Below are positions 8,585 to 16,924 of a DNA stretch of 64,000 nucleotides, one piece after another. The position numbers and the translations under genes were made by a program. The stretch is from the NCBI GenBank assembly GCA_036389255.1, contig DASVQI010000006.1, positions 434,001 through 498,000 of the forward strand, written 5' to 3'. The notes beneath the pieces were generated by a model. That model worked only from the letters and a program-made list of their open reading frames with translations. It made no database searches and was not told the DNA's origin. Numbering within the stretch: the stretch's first letter is position 1; each line of letters opens with the position of its first letter. The stretch is from JACVRN01 sp036389255. GTDB taxonomy: Bacteria > Acidobacteriota > Blastocatellia > Pyrinomonadales > Pyrinomonadaceae.

Positions 8585-10264
8585 ATGTTTTTTCTGACAT
8601 CTAAAACGTTTCGCACTAGTCTGCTGCTTTGCACGGCTTTTCTCGTTGTTGGACTGCTGATTTCTGCGCGCGCGCATGACGGCGAAGAGCACCCGCACGG
8701 CGGGGGGCCGAACGGCCAGCCCAACCAGCAGCCTTTAGTGGCTATGGGGAAAACTCCCTGCATAGGGGGCAAGGCAGGGACATTCCCATGCCGCAATATT
8801 GACCTGGCCTCTTTCCTCCCACTGGCTGACATCGGCGGCGGCACCGTCAACGACGTTTGGGGCTGGACTGACCCTCTGACGGATAAGGAATACGCCCTCG
8901 TCGGGCGTTCCAACGGGACGGGCTTCGTGGACATCAGCAATCCGGAACACCCCGTTTATCTTGGGAGCTTACCGACTCACAGCGTTGATTCTATCTGGCG
9001 CGGAATCAAGGTATATGCCAATCACGCCTTCATCATAAGCGAAGCCGAAGGGCACGGCATGCAGGTCTTCGACCTGACGCGCCTTAGAAACGTGGTGAGT
9101 GCGCCCGTCACTTTCACGGAGGATGCTCATTACAACCTCTTTAGCCGCGCGCATACGCTGGCGATTAATGAGTCTACCGGTTTCGCCTACGCGGCGGGCG
9201 TCAGGGGCTCGTCCTGCATTAGCGGGCTGCACATCGTAGATGTGCGCAACCCGAAGACGCCCACCTACGCCGGTTGCTCGAACCAAGACGGCTACACGCA
9301 CGAAACGCAGTGCGTGAGTTACCGTGGCCCGGATGCGGCTTATGTGGGGCGGGAGATTTGCTTCAGTAGCAATGAGGACACGCTCACCATAGCGGACGTG
9401 ACGAATAAGAACGCCCCTGTGCAGCTCTCGCGCACGACTTACGAGGGCGTGGGCTACACGCATCAGGGCTGGTTGACCGAAGACCAGAAGCACTTCCTGC
9501 TCGATGACGAGCTTGATGAAATGCACAACGGCGTCAATTCTACGACCTACATCTGGGATGTTTCAGACCTTGACGCGCCCGCTATGAAGGGCGTCTACAA
9601 GGGCCAGAGCAAGGCGATTGACCATAACCTTTACATTCGCGGCAACCGGGCTTACGAATCCAACTACCGCTCCGGCCTCCGCATACTGGATATAAGCGAC
9701 GTCGGCACAGCTAGCCTCAGCGAGGTCGGTTTTTTCGACATCTTTCCTGTGGATGACGAGCCACAGTTCAACGGTGCGTGGAGCAACTATCCATTCTTTC
9801 GGAGCGGGATTGTAATCGTTGGCGGAATAGAGCAGGGGTTGTTTGTCCTGAGGCCCAGAACTGCCGTGCAGTCGTCTCTTCCATTTCATCTGGTGCTGGA
9901 TACTACCGGGCCAGACCCTCAGCAGGCCGTAGCTCTGGATTCGATGCTCCTCATGCGAGACCCGTTTCCGGTCGTAAACACGACCAATCTGCTCAATGCG
10001 GGGACGGACAAAAACACAAGAGTCACGCTTTTTATGACCGACCTGTATTTAGCGCAGGGTGAGACTGCATCATCCGTCACAGTCAGCCTTGTTGACAGTG
10101 ACAATCAGGTTTTTGATTTGGCGGCCGAGGCCGTACGGCCTAACTTCGACTTTGTGCAGGTGGTCTTCAGGCTCCCCGACAATCTGGCGCAGGGCAAGTG
10201 TACTGTTAAAGTAAAAGCGCATGGCCAGGAGAGCAATATCGGCACTTTCAGAATCAAAAGTTAA
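8585..10264 (+). CDS. Choice-of-anchor B family protein with LVIVD repeats (secreted beta-propeller)
   Basis: Exported protein of about 559 residues. It begins with a signal peptide (hydrophobic core about residues 12-26, cleavage near SARA) followed by a His/Gly-rich stretch. The main part is built of LVIVD-type repeats (for example GFVDISNPEHPVYLG, LHIVDVRNPKTPTYAG, LRILDISDVG). This layout defines the choice-of-anchor B family. The C-terminal 120 residues form a separate beta domain. The ATG at 8585 is preferred over an in-frame TTG at 8570 because it directly begins the signal peptide; neither has a clear ribosome-binding site. The function is not known; LVIVD proteins are thought to be cell-surface or periplasmic. 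A related LVIVD gene lies at 32889-34889. Confidence 0.88.
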   Translation: MFFLTSKTFRTSLLLCTAFLVVGLLISARAHDGEEHPHGGGPNGQPNQQPLVAMGKTPCIGGKAGTFPCRNIDLASFLPLADIGGGTVNDVWGWTDPLTDKEYALVGRSNGTGFVDISNPEHPVYLGSLPTHSVDSIWRGIKVYANHAFIISEAEGHGMQVFDLTRLRNVVSAPVTFTEDAHYNLFSRAHTLAINESTGFAYAAGVRGSSCISGLHIVDVRNPKTPTYAGCSNQDGYTHETQCVSYRGPDAAYVGREICFSSNEDTLTIADVTNKNAPVQLSRTTYEGVGYTHQGWLTEDQKHFLLDDELDEMHNGVNSTTYIWDVSDLDAPAMKGVYKGQSKAIDHNLYIRGNRAYESNYRSGLRILDISDVGTASLSEVGFFDIFPVDDEPQFNGAWSNYPFFRSGIVIVGGIEQGLFVLRPRTAVQSSLPFHLVLDTTGPDPQQAVALDSMLLMRDPFPVVNTTNLLNAGTDKNTRVTLFMTDLYLAQGETASSVTVSLVDSDNQVFDLAAEAVRPNFDFVQVVFRLPDNLAQGKCTVKVKAHGQESNIGTFRIKS

Positions 10265-10402
10265 GGGTTAGAGAATATGCTCCTTCCGTCAGGCAGCTTC
10301 AAGGGAGCAGGGAGCATTCTTTTGGCCGTCACCGCGTGGCTCTGCCCTATGACCGACGGGTCAGGCGCATCGGCAGTAAGCGCGGTCGTGGTGTTAGCCT
10401 TG

Positions 10403-10448
10403 TTGACCTGATGAGTGGCAGGGCGACAACTGCTACTCATCAGGTCAA
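10403..10448. terminator. Long hairpin between convergent genes, probable bidirectional terminator
   Basis: Arms TTGACCTGATGAGTGGCAG (10403-10421) and CTGCTACTCATCAGGTCAA (10430-10448) pair over 19 bp with one mismatch and an 8-nt loop. It lies between the convergent LVIVD and metallopeptidase genes. No long T-run follows, so attenuation of read-through is inferred from position and stem strength. Confidence 0.55.
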
Positions 10449-10510
10449 GGGCCGCTTCTACGTTCCGCCGGATATGACGGCAAATTACAGCTAGTTGTGC
10501 CCTTTAATCA

Positions 10511-12070
10511 CTACTGCTTCCTAACAAAAAAGAGACACCACGGGTCAATTTGGGGTTTTGCTGCCATAATATAATAACCAGAAGCTGCGGTGATCACGCT
10601 TAAAATCTGGTCATTTATTGCCATAAGAGCAAGGTAGACATTGCCCAGCTCATCAGCAAACTCTCCGGGCGTGAAGTAACAGTACTGGTCGGGTGTTTGT
10701 TTGTTGGTCATGATATAACCACCGTTATCATTCCAACTACAATACCACCCATTGTCCGCTTGTAAGAGGAGCTTTATTGGCTCAGAGCCAGTGACGGTAA
10801 CGGTAAAAACGGTATACATGTCCGATCTTGCTGCCTCAATATAGTCGCCCCACGAAGGATGATTTACCCGCATTAAAAAATTACCATTGTTCGCTGACAG
10901 GGTAATCTTGTCCCCGGTCTTTAGCTTAAGTTTTTCAAGCGGGTTAAGTTTCGGGACATCTAATTGTCCCATGGCAAAGAGCGCATAGCTTTGCGCATTG
11001 TTTACCGCTTCCGCCGGATTATAAACAGCGAGCTGCTGGCAGAGATACCATGAATACTGTTTATCCAGAACATTGCCTGCCGCGTGGGAAACCTCGTGAA
11101 TTATAATAAAAGGCAGCATCCAGTTCAGTTCTCTCCAATAAATGAGACGCATAAAGTGAACGTTGAATGCCAATGAACAGAAATTGACGGCTGCGCGTTG
11201 ATTGATATATGTCCACGCTATCGTATCAGATGTGCAGTTCTCTTCAGTTTTTTTGTACATGACAGAGGAGGTTGACATCCAGCTAGCCATGTTGGAGAAG
11301 TTCCTTTTGACCATGGCGAGACGCTCTTTCCAGCCTTCTTTCCACCCTCCGATAGAACGCGCTTCAAGCCATTCCCCGTAGAATTGAGTGTCTGCCGACT
11401 CGGTCACCTTCTCCAATCCCTTGAGCGCGCCCAAGATGTAGGTATAAGCCTCCACGTGTGCCCATAAGATGGCTTTTTTTTCATCCGGGGTCATTCCCTC
11501 AAAGGTTGGATTCTTAGGTGTGCCGGGAAAAGAATCCGCAGACATAATTTCGGGGACGATGACGGGCGTGACCGCTTTTTTGGGCTGAAGTGCTGCGTCT
11601 CCCTTCATTCGGAAGGCGGCATTGTCGCTCGTGATAATGGTTAGCTGTAACCGATGCGGCAGTACTGCTGGTTCCGCATCGCCGTAATCGAAAGCTCCCT
11701 CTATATGCAGATCGAATGACGCCTCGTAGTCGCCCGGTTCCGTAATCGCATAGTGCTCGCTCAGGTCAATTTGTCCTTCAACTGATTCGCCCGCAAGTAT
11801 CTTCAAATATGGCTCTGTGGTGGCACCTATTGTTGTGATCGCGATTCCGACATAGTCCACCGGCGAACCGTTATGTGTTACCGACAGGCAGTTCCCCCAA
11901 TTCTTTTCCAAAAAGGTATTACGCCGTGAAATCCAGACAGCCGAAGCCCCTGCATTATGTATGACTCCCGTGACGGTAATTGCTTGTCCGAGCTGATACT
12001 CGGATTCTGTCTTGATTTGACAATCCAAGGGAAGTCCGATTTCTTGCTTAAGGTTGGTCGCTGTTGACAT
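10511..12070 (-). CDS. M35-like (Asp-zincin) metallopeptidase with C-terminal beta-trefoil-like domain
   Basis: Probable zinc metalloendopeptidase of 519 residues. Residues about 8-150 form a beta-sandwich resembling the propeptide of peptidyl-Lys metalloendopeptidases of family M35. The catalytic domain (about 195-370) carries HEVSH at residues 325-329, with His325, Glu326 and His329 as zinc ligands and base; the Asp a few residues later (NVLDKQY) may be the third ligand. The NPAEAVNNAQSYALFA segment matches the M35 pattern after the active site. Residues about 385-519 have repeated KITLSANNGNFL-type strands like a fascin/trefoil lectin fold. No signal peptide is visible even though M35 enzymes are usually secreted. 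An AAGGAGATGA site just before the ATG at 12070 fixes the start. Confidence 0.75.
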   Translation of the reverse strand: MSTATNLKQEIGLPLDCQIKTESEYQLGQAITVTGVIHNAGASAVWISRRNTFLEKNWGNCLSVTHNGSPVDYVGIAITTIGATTEPYLKILAGESVEGQIDLSEHYAITEPGDYEASFDLHIEGAFDYGDAEPAVLPHRLQLTIITSDNAAFRMKGDAALQPKKAVTPVIVPEIMSADSFPGTPKNPTFEGMTPDEKKAILWAHVEAYTYILGALKGLEKVTESADTQFYGEWLEARSIGGWKEGWKERLAMVKRNFSNMASWMSTSSVMYKKTEENCTSDTIAWTYINQRAAVNFCSLAFNVHFMRLIYWRELNWMLPFIIIHEVSHAAGNVLDKQYSWYLCQQLAVYNPAEAVNNAQSYALFAMGQLDVPKLNPLEKLKLKTGDKITLSANNGNFLMRVNHPSWGDYIEAARSDMYTVFTVTVTGSEPIKLLLQADNGWYCSWNDNGGYIMTNKQTPDQYCYFTPGEFADELGNVYLALMAINDQILSVITAASGYYIMAAKPQIDPWCLFFVRKQ

Positions 12071-12529
12071 AGGTCATCTCCTTTTCCTTTCGGAATGAAT
12101 AAGAGGTCATTTGAGGCACAGAATGGTAGTGGGTCATTTCAACATTGAAACAAATAAAGATGTGCACTTTAACTCTGCCGCATGAGCGGAGAGCCACTAC
12201 TTCTAGGTGTAGGTCTAATTCGGTGGTGAGTTAAGCACCCGTTAGGGCATGCGTCTGTGCGCCAACACACATAGCCAAAACAATCTTTTGTCAACGTTGA
12301 GAGTGACCCACTACTCACAGCATAGACCGCTTGCAAGATTCCCGTTAATGAACCTGTTGCGTGATAAGGCTTGCTCGTGCCTTATTGAAGAGAATCTGGA
12401 GGGGCATTGGGAAAGGGTTAATGGAGGAGAGGGTAGCTGGTCAGCCTTCCCGGTCGGAGCCTAGGCCAATCCTTCCGCACATTTGATGATACGAGATGTT
12501 AGCCAAGGTTCGTCCGCGCCGCTCAGTTC
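12071..12529. other. Intergenic region holding a MITE-like element
   Basis: About 460 bp between two leftward genes. The left half contains the inverted-repeat element listed separately. The right half has a small rightward open frame (12249-12464) with no recognisable product. The promoter of the metallopeptidase should lie just right of 12070. Confidence 0.45.
12122..12315. mobile_element. Candidate MITE-like element with terminal inverted repeats
   Basis: GTAGTGGGTCATTTCAACATTGA (12126-12148, shown here by its two halves GTAGTGGGTCA and TCAACATTGA) recurs in inverted form at 12291-12314 as TCAACGTTGA...TGACCCACTAC, with two or three differences. CACAG occurs just outside both ends (12117-12121 and 12316-12320) and could be a 5-bp target duplication. 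The interior has no coding capacity. It could equally be a long stem-loop; only one copy is visible here. Confidence 0.35.
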
Positions 12530-13153
12530 TCACTGCTTCTTCTCTTTGAGCGCCTCATTGAGCGCGGCGCGCAGCTCGTCGGGATTGACGCGCCCCTTGT
12601 GTTTGAAGACGAGCGCGCCCGAGCGGTCGTAGAGGAAGGTCGCGGGAAGCTCGCCGCTCCAGGTCGGGTCTACGAGGTTGATGGCGGCGTCAGGGTCGTC
12701 GGCGTTCAGAAGATAAGAGGGGAAGGCCGTGGCCTGCGCCTCGGCCAGAAACTCAGGCACGGCCTTGCCTATGTCCGAAGGGTCGTCGAGCGAGACGAGG
12801 GCGAAGTCGAGCGTGTCGGGGCCATACTGCCCGCGAATCTCGACGAGGTCGGGGAACTCCTCGCGGCAGGGCACGCACCACGTCGCCCAGAAGTTGACGA
12901 GCATCGGGCGCTCGCGGCCGGTGCCCGCGCCAAGAAGAGACTTGAGTTCTGCTTCCTTAATCTCGGTCACTTTCGGGGCGGCCGCCGACTTAACGCTGCT
13001 GCCTTCAGGCTTCGCGGCGCTGCCCTGCGGTTTGGACGCGGGTTGCGCTGCGCCCTGCTTCGGCGCAGTGCCCTGCCCGCCGCAAGCGGACGCGAGTCCG
13101 GCCGCGCAGGCGAGCGACGCGCAGAGCGCCGCCGTCAAAAGTCCCCTCGTCAT
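12530..13153 (-). CDS. TlpA/ResA-like thioredoxin-fold protein, probable lipoprotein
   Basis: Envelope thiol-disulfide oxidoreductase of 207 residues from the ATG at 13153. This start is supported by AGGAAGG about 9 nt upstream and by avoiding overlap with the preceding gene. The N-terminus is a hydrophobic signal ending at a Cys (SACGG) that could be lipidated, then an Ala/Gln/Ser/Lys-rich linker and a thioredoxin fold with the redox motif WCVPC after LVNFWAT, and the cis-Pro region (LPATFLYD). TlpA/ResA proteins reduce disulfides on cytochrome apoproteins or other exported proteins. The stop of the upstream redoxin gene is 20 bp away, so the two form an operon. Both genes have much higher GC at third positions than their neighbours. 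Confidence 0.88.
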   Translation of the reverse strand: MTRGLLTAALCASLACAAGLASACGGQGTAPKQGAAQPASKPQGSAAKPEGSSVKSAAAPKVTEIKEAELKSLLGAGTGRERPMLVNFWATWCVPCREEFPDLVEIRGQYGPDTLDFALVSLDDPSDIGKAVPEFLAEAQATAFPSYLLNADDPDAAINLVDPTWSGELPATFLYDRSGALVFKHKGRVNPDELRAALNEALKEKKQ

Positions 13154-13173
13154 TCCCGTACAACCTTCCTCTC

Positions 13174-13803
13174 TTACCCACGCTTGATGGAGCACCCGAA
13201 CGCCTTGACCTCGGCCTTCACGACCGCGCGGCCGGCGAGCGTCGCCTCTATGGCGTCTCGCAAATCGGCCGAGGTAATCAAGTAGCCGTAACGCGAGCTG
13301 TCAATGCGGCCGTGGTAGACGAGCTTGCCCGAGGCGTCGAGCAGGTAAGCCTCTGGCGTCGCCTGCGCGCTGAAGCGGTCGGCAATCTTGTTGTTCGCGT
13401 CCTTCAGGATGGTGAAGGTCAGACCCTTCTCGGCCGCGTGCGACTTGACCTCGGCGGCCGACTCGGTCGAGTTCGAGTTGATGCCGACGACGTTAACGCC
13501 GCGCGCGCGGTAGTCGTCCGCCAGCTTCTGCATGCGCGCGTTGTAGGCGTTTGATATCGGGCACTGCGTCGCCATGAAGATGATGACCGTGCCGGACTTG
13601 CCCTTTAGCGAGGCGAGCGAGTGCTCCTTGCCGTCGGCGTCGGGCAGCGTGAAGTCGGGGATGACCGCGCCTATGGCGACACCGGCCTTGGCGTCGGGCG
13701 CGGCGAAGGCATACGAGAGCACGAGGTTGGTCGCCCACAGCGCCAGCGCGGCGAAGGCGAACGAGAGCGCGAGCAGGAGTGCGATTGCCTTGAGCTTCTT
13801 CAT
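13174..13803 (-). CDS. Membrane-anchored redoxin (AhpC/TSA-like thioredoxin-fold protein)
   Basis: Exported thioredoxin-fold protein of 209 residues. An N-terminal hydrophobic segment (about 7-35) is a signal anchor. The redoxin domain has IPDFTLPDADGKEHSL and a single-Cys-type active site ATQCPISNAYNARM, as in the PRX-like redoxin group where the Cys-Pro is followed by Ser rather than Cys. A further Cys lies near the C-terminus (FGCSIK) and could be the resolving residue. A cis-Pro is present in TPEAYLLD. It precedes the TlpA-like gene by 20 bp, so it probably works with it in periplasmic thiol chemistry. Peroxidase activity is possible but unproved. Confidence 0.85.
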   Translation of the reverse strand: MKKLKAIALLLALSFAFAALALWATNLVLSYAFAAPDAKAGVAIGAVIPDFTLPDADGKEHSLASLKGKSGTVIIFMATQCPISNAYNARMQKLADDYRARGVNVVGINSNSTESAAEVKSHAAEKGLTFTILKDANNKIADRFSAQATPEAYLLDASGKLVYHGRIDSSRYGYLITSADLRDAIEATLAGRAVVKAEVKAFGCSIKRG

Positions 13804-14106
13804 AACCTTGTCTTCAGGCTCCTTTAGATTATCTACACTAATAAAACGACCCTCCCCTCGAATTATTAACGCCCGCAGGCATTCTTTTAGACGGGATGGA
13901 GGAAAAAGCGCCTGTTATTATGGCTGCGCATTAGGGCATTGCAGCCATGTATGCTCTATGGGAACTTTTCTGGGGAGGCTTCGATTTTGTGCCTTTAAGG
14001 AACCTATTCTGCCGACACATAGAGAGCATCCTGTGCGTCCACAAGTTCTGGAAGCCGTTTCCTCTACAATGTGATGGATGCCGTTATACAAGTGGAGGCT
14101 GAACGC
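13804..14106. other. Intergenic region upstream of the redoxin operon
   Basis: About 300 bp between two leftward genes. No gene, repeat or clear hairpin was seen. It should contain the promoter for the redoxin/TlpA pair. Confidence 0.4.
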
Positions 14107-14334
14107 TTATTCGTCCTCGTCTGATTTGATAGAAAGCAGCACGAGGCCGAAGTCCCGTACCCTAGCCAGCAATCCGTGCAGCGCCGCCTGGTCTGCGACA
14201 AGACCGGAAATTGTCGTTACACCGTCCCTGGATGTAACGGTCATCCCTTCGAACAATTCTTCCCACCAATCATCCAGATGACCTTTTACCTGAATCTCAT
14301 AGAAAGCTTTATCCGGCCCTTCATTTCTGTTCAT
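14107..14334 (-). CDS. Small conserved protein of unknown function
   Basis: A 75-residue acidic cytoplasmic protein starting at the ATG at 14334, with AAGGA about 12 nt upstream; an in-frame TTG at 14346 is the alternative. The sequence has the pattern YEIQVKGHLDDWWEELFEGM...G-VADQAALHGLLARVRDFGLVLLSI, which I recognise from many short bacterial proteins of unknown function, often annotated only as hypothetical. The conserved Trp-rich beta part followed by the LHGLLARVRD helix suggests one small alpha/beta domain. It lies 95 bp downstream of the flavin monooxygenase gene on the same strand and may be co-transcribed with it. No catalytic motif is visible. Confidence 0.8.
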   Translation of the reverse strand: MNRNEGPDKAFYEIQVKGHLDDWWEELFEGMTVTSRDGVTTISGLVADQAALHGLLARVRDFGLVLLSIKSDEDE

Positions 14335-14429
14335 GGCTTGAAACAATCCTTAACTTAAATTTTCCGACCTACTCTCATGCATTCGTAACCCATCCATCTG
14401 TCTTTCGGTTTAAGTCTTTAAGCGCGGCT

Positions 14430-16034
14430 TCAGCCCGTGGAGGCCAAAGCCAGTTCCAGCGTCTTTCCGCTTGATGACCCCGTTAACACCCGGCTCAAAT
14501 AAGCTCTTACTCTGCCGGGCGAAATCTCGGCCGAGATAAACGCAACGTGATTATCCGGCCTTAACAGCAGGGTAAAGGGCTCGTTCGTACCGAAGATTTT
14601 TTTCACGGAGGAGTCGAGCGAAAATACCTGACAGTCAATCGTGTCGTGATATTCATCCTTAAGCTCGTCTTTCATTCTTTGGTTATCGCTCCCGCCTTCC
14701 GAGAAAACCAGAAGGTGAAATTTCGGCGCGCGAAGTTTCTCGTAAATGCTTTGACCCTCTATCCGGACATTAGGCATGCGGTCTCCGGCCCTGATGCTGA
14801 AGACAGCATCGTCCGTCGAGTCGCTAAGCGAGAGGGCGCGGTAAGTGATGCCTATCTGCGAGATGAGAGGGAAGAACCTCTTTCTGATTGGGCCTAGAGT
14901 TGCGAGAAATCCGGCCAGCCTGGGGAAGACGGTCGTGCGTAGCAGCCCCAGCAGCCAGTTAGTCCCGGCGGCCAGCTCAAAAATGCGGTCTGTCGTTTCC
15001 AGCAGCCTTTTAGCGTTCTGGAGCCGTTCTTCGTTATACGTCTCTAAAAGTTCTTCACCGGCCCAGCCCTTGATGACGAAGGCCAGCTTCCACGCAAGGT
15101 TATAGGCATCCTGTATGCCCGTGTTCATCCCCTGCGCACCGGCAGGGCTGTGTATGTGCGCGGCGTCTCCGGCGACGAACGAGCGGCCTTCGGAAAAGCG
15201 GTTTACGCGCCGCGAGTGAACCTTGTAGAGCGAAAACCAGTTGACCTCTGAAATCTCAAGCTGGAGCCGGGCTTCACGTTTTATCTGTCGCTCTATCTCC
15301 TCGTACAAGACTTTGCCTTCCCCTTTGCCCACGCCTTCGGGGAACGTGCCCACGATTCTGTAACGCCGCTCGCCCTTCATTGGAAAAAAGAGGGTGAATA
15401 CGTCTCGTGCCAGACACACCTGTACGGCGTCGTGCGGCAGCTCCCAATCAACGCGTGCATCCGCTACGTAGAAAAGTCGCTCAAACGTGCTGCCCTCGAA
15501 AGTAAGCCCGAGGCTCCGCCGGACGAAGCTACCGGCCCCATCGCAACCGACCAAGTATTTCGCGGTGATGGTGCTGGATTGGCCATCGCCCCTTTTAACA
15601 AGGGCTGTCACGCCGTCCCCGTCCTGCGAAAAACTTTCTAGCTCTGTATTCCAGAAGACCTTTCCCTGATGGCGTCGCAGGTACTCATAGAGCAGCTCCT
15701 CGTTCTTGCTCTGCTCTAAAAAGAGTATGTACGGATAGGGGCTTTGTCCCTGCCCGACACCGGAGATGTCCATTTCACCGCGCACGCGGCCTCCGGCGAG
15801 CATTCTTACCTTGGTGGCTATTGTGCCGCGCTCGACCGCGAGGTGGGCCAGCCCCAGTTGCTCGTATATCTCAAGCGTGCGAGCCTGCACGCCAAGGGCT
15901 TTGGAAAACCGAGTCACGCCCTCATTCTTTTCTACGATGATGAAATCAATGCCGTATCTGACGAGCTGGCAAGCCAGGCTGAGGCCCGTGGGGCCAGCCC
16001 CTACGATAAGCACGTCCGTTTTGATTCTATCCAT
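14430..16034 (-). CDS. FAD-dependent aromatic-ring monooxygenase (group A, PheA/TfdB-like)
   Basis: NAD(P)H-dependent flavoprotein hydroxylase of 534 residues. The Rossmann FAD motif is at the start (VLIVGAGPTG, residues 8-17), a DG motif (VGCDGAGS) binds NADPH/FAD, and GDAAHIHSPAGAQGMNTGIQDAYNL is the second FAD motif of the para-hydroxybenzoate hydroxylase family. The C-terminal 150 residues resemble the thioredoxin-like tail of phenol hydroxylases. The ATG at 16034 is used; an in-frame TTG at 16043 is less likely. Members hydroxylate phenols, polyketides or antibiotics. No other aromatic-degradation gene is nearby, so the substrate is open. The gene is divergent from the DUF4136 gene across a region holding one copy of the 81-bp element. 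Confidence 0.9.
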   Translation of the reverse strand: MDRIKTDVLIVGAGPTGLSLACQLVRYGIDFIIVEKNEGVTRFSKALGVQARTLEIYEQLGLAHLAVERGTIATKVRMLAGGRVRGEMDISGVGQGQSPYPYILFLEQSKNEELLYEYLRRHQGKVFWNTELESFSQDGDGVTALVKRGDGQSSTITAKYLVGCDGAGSFVRRSLGLTFEGSTFERLFYVADARVDWELPHDAVQVCLARDVFTLFFPMKGERRYRIVGTFPEGVGKGEGKVLYEEIERQIKREARLQLEISEVNWFSLYKVHSRRVNRFSEGRSFVAGDAAHIHSPAGAQGMNTGIQDAYNLAWKLAFVIKGWAGEELLETYNEERLQNAKRLLETTDRIFELAAGTNWLLGLLRTTVFPRLAGFLATLGPIRKRFFPLISQIGITYRALSLSDSTDDAVFSIRAGDRMPNVRIEGQSIYEKLRAPKFHLLVFSEGGSDNQRMKDELKDEYHDTIDCQVFSLDSSVKKIFGTNEPFTLLLRPDNHVAFISAEISPGRVRAYLSRVLTGSSSGKTLELALASTG

Positions 16035-16384
16035 AAATCTCAATCCTCACTTTCGCTTCTGCCGGTTATTAGCTGCCTGTAAATTGCCGTTTTCAGCCAA
16101 TGTCGGGAAGAGAATACGAAGAGATTGGGTGTAGCGTGATGACCCGAAATGTGTATTTTGTGGATGTAATTTAGCCCGCCGGACGAAATTCAGCCCGACA
16201 GTCCGCTTCCGTCTCAAATGCACCCTCGAAATGTATCTTTCGGGATATGTGGCTACACCCCGCGCTCTTTTATCTTCACGCTGCTTTTGAGAAATCAGAC
16301 AGAAGCAATTGAAAGGTATGCGGGTCAATAGCCGCCACAATCAAAACATGACAACTAAAACTTCGGAAAAGGAGAAAAATTCTG
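16035..16384. promoter_or_regulatory. Divergent promoter region with one copy of the 81-bp element
   Basis: About 350 bp between the leftward monooxygenase and rightward DUF4136 genes. It contains the structured repeat at 16212-16292. An AAAGGAGAAAA ribosome-binding site sits just before 16385. No confident -35/-10 pair was identified by eye. Confidence 0.5.
16212..16292. repeat. 81-bp structured element, copy 1
   Basis: About 95% identical to 19832-19912 over its whole length at a constant offset of 3620 bp. Ends TCTCAAA and TTTGAGA pair with each other. Inside, CTCGAAA pairs with TTTCGGG, and GTGG (GCGG in copy 2) can pair with CCGC. It lies 92 bp before the DUF4136 start and 178 bp before the divergent monooxygenase start. 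It could be a structured leader RNA, a regulator-binding region or a dispersed palindromic repeat; see findings. Confidence 0.8.
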
Positions 16385-16912
16385 ATGTGGATAGCTAGAG
16401 TAACAGGTGTTTTGGGCTTCGTGTTGTGTGTCTTCATAGGCCTGGCAGACGCACAGTCGGTGCAAACTGACTTCGACAGGTCTTTCGACTTCTCGAAACT
16501 GAAAACATTCAATTTCGCCATGCAAAGAAGAGGCGCTGGCGACCCCTTGGCAAAGGATTCGCTCAACGATGGCCGCATCAAGACGGCTCTGGGTGCCCAT
16601 TTAATGGTGAGCGGTTTCAGTATGGAAAGCGTTGGCAAGCCAGATTTCGCCGTCGCTTACTACGTCACTGCCAGGGATAAAGTAGATGTGCAGGAATATC
16701 GCTTTGGCCCCTTTTTAGGCCGCAGAGATATTCGCGTAGACCAGTACACGGAAGGGACTCTTATCGTTGACATAATTGACCCGGCCACAAGAAAGCTCGT
16801 GTGGCGAGGGTATGCTTCCAGCGCAATCGAGCTGAAGAATGTTGATGAGAAGATAAATAAGGCCGTGGAGAAACTCGTCAAACAATTTCTCAAAGACACG
16901 AAGAGGAAATGA
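16385..16912 (+). CDS. DUF4136 domain protein (exported)
   Basis: A 175-residue exported protein. The signal peptide is clear (hydrophobic core about residues 5-20, cleavage near ADAQ). The mature part fits DUF4136: FDFSKLKTFNFA at the start, a DFAVAYYVT strand, and the typical end TLIVDIIDPATRKLVWRGYASS followed by an amphipathic helix with repeated Lys. A strong AAAGGAGAAAA site supports the ATG at 16385. DUF4136 proteins are envelope proteins, often lipoproteins, of unknown function; this one lacks a lipobox Cys. The gene converges with the LuxR/MalT regulator, only 12 bp separating the stops. Confidence 0.9.
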   Translation: MWIARVTGVLGFVLCVFIGLADAQSVQTDFDRSFDFSKLKTFNFAMQRRGAGDPLAKDSLNDGRIKTALGAHLMVSGFSMESVGKPDFAVAYYVTARDKVDVQEYRFGPFLGRRDIRVDQYTEGTLIVDIIDPATRKLVWRGYASSAIELKNVDEKINKAVEKLVKQFLKDTKRK

Positions 16913-16924
16913 TGATGCTCCGGC

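Noticed and set aside
12599..13285. A 228-codon plus-strand open frame over the TlpA and redoxin genes
   Set aside because: Antisense to two well-supported thioredoxin-fold genes; high GC lowers stop frequency and the translation is Arg/Ala-rich noise.
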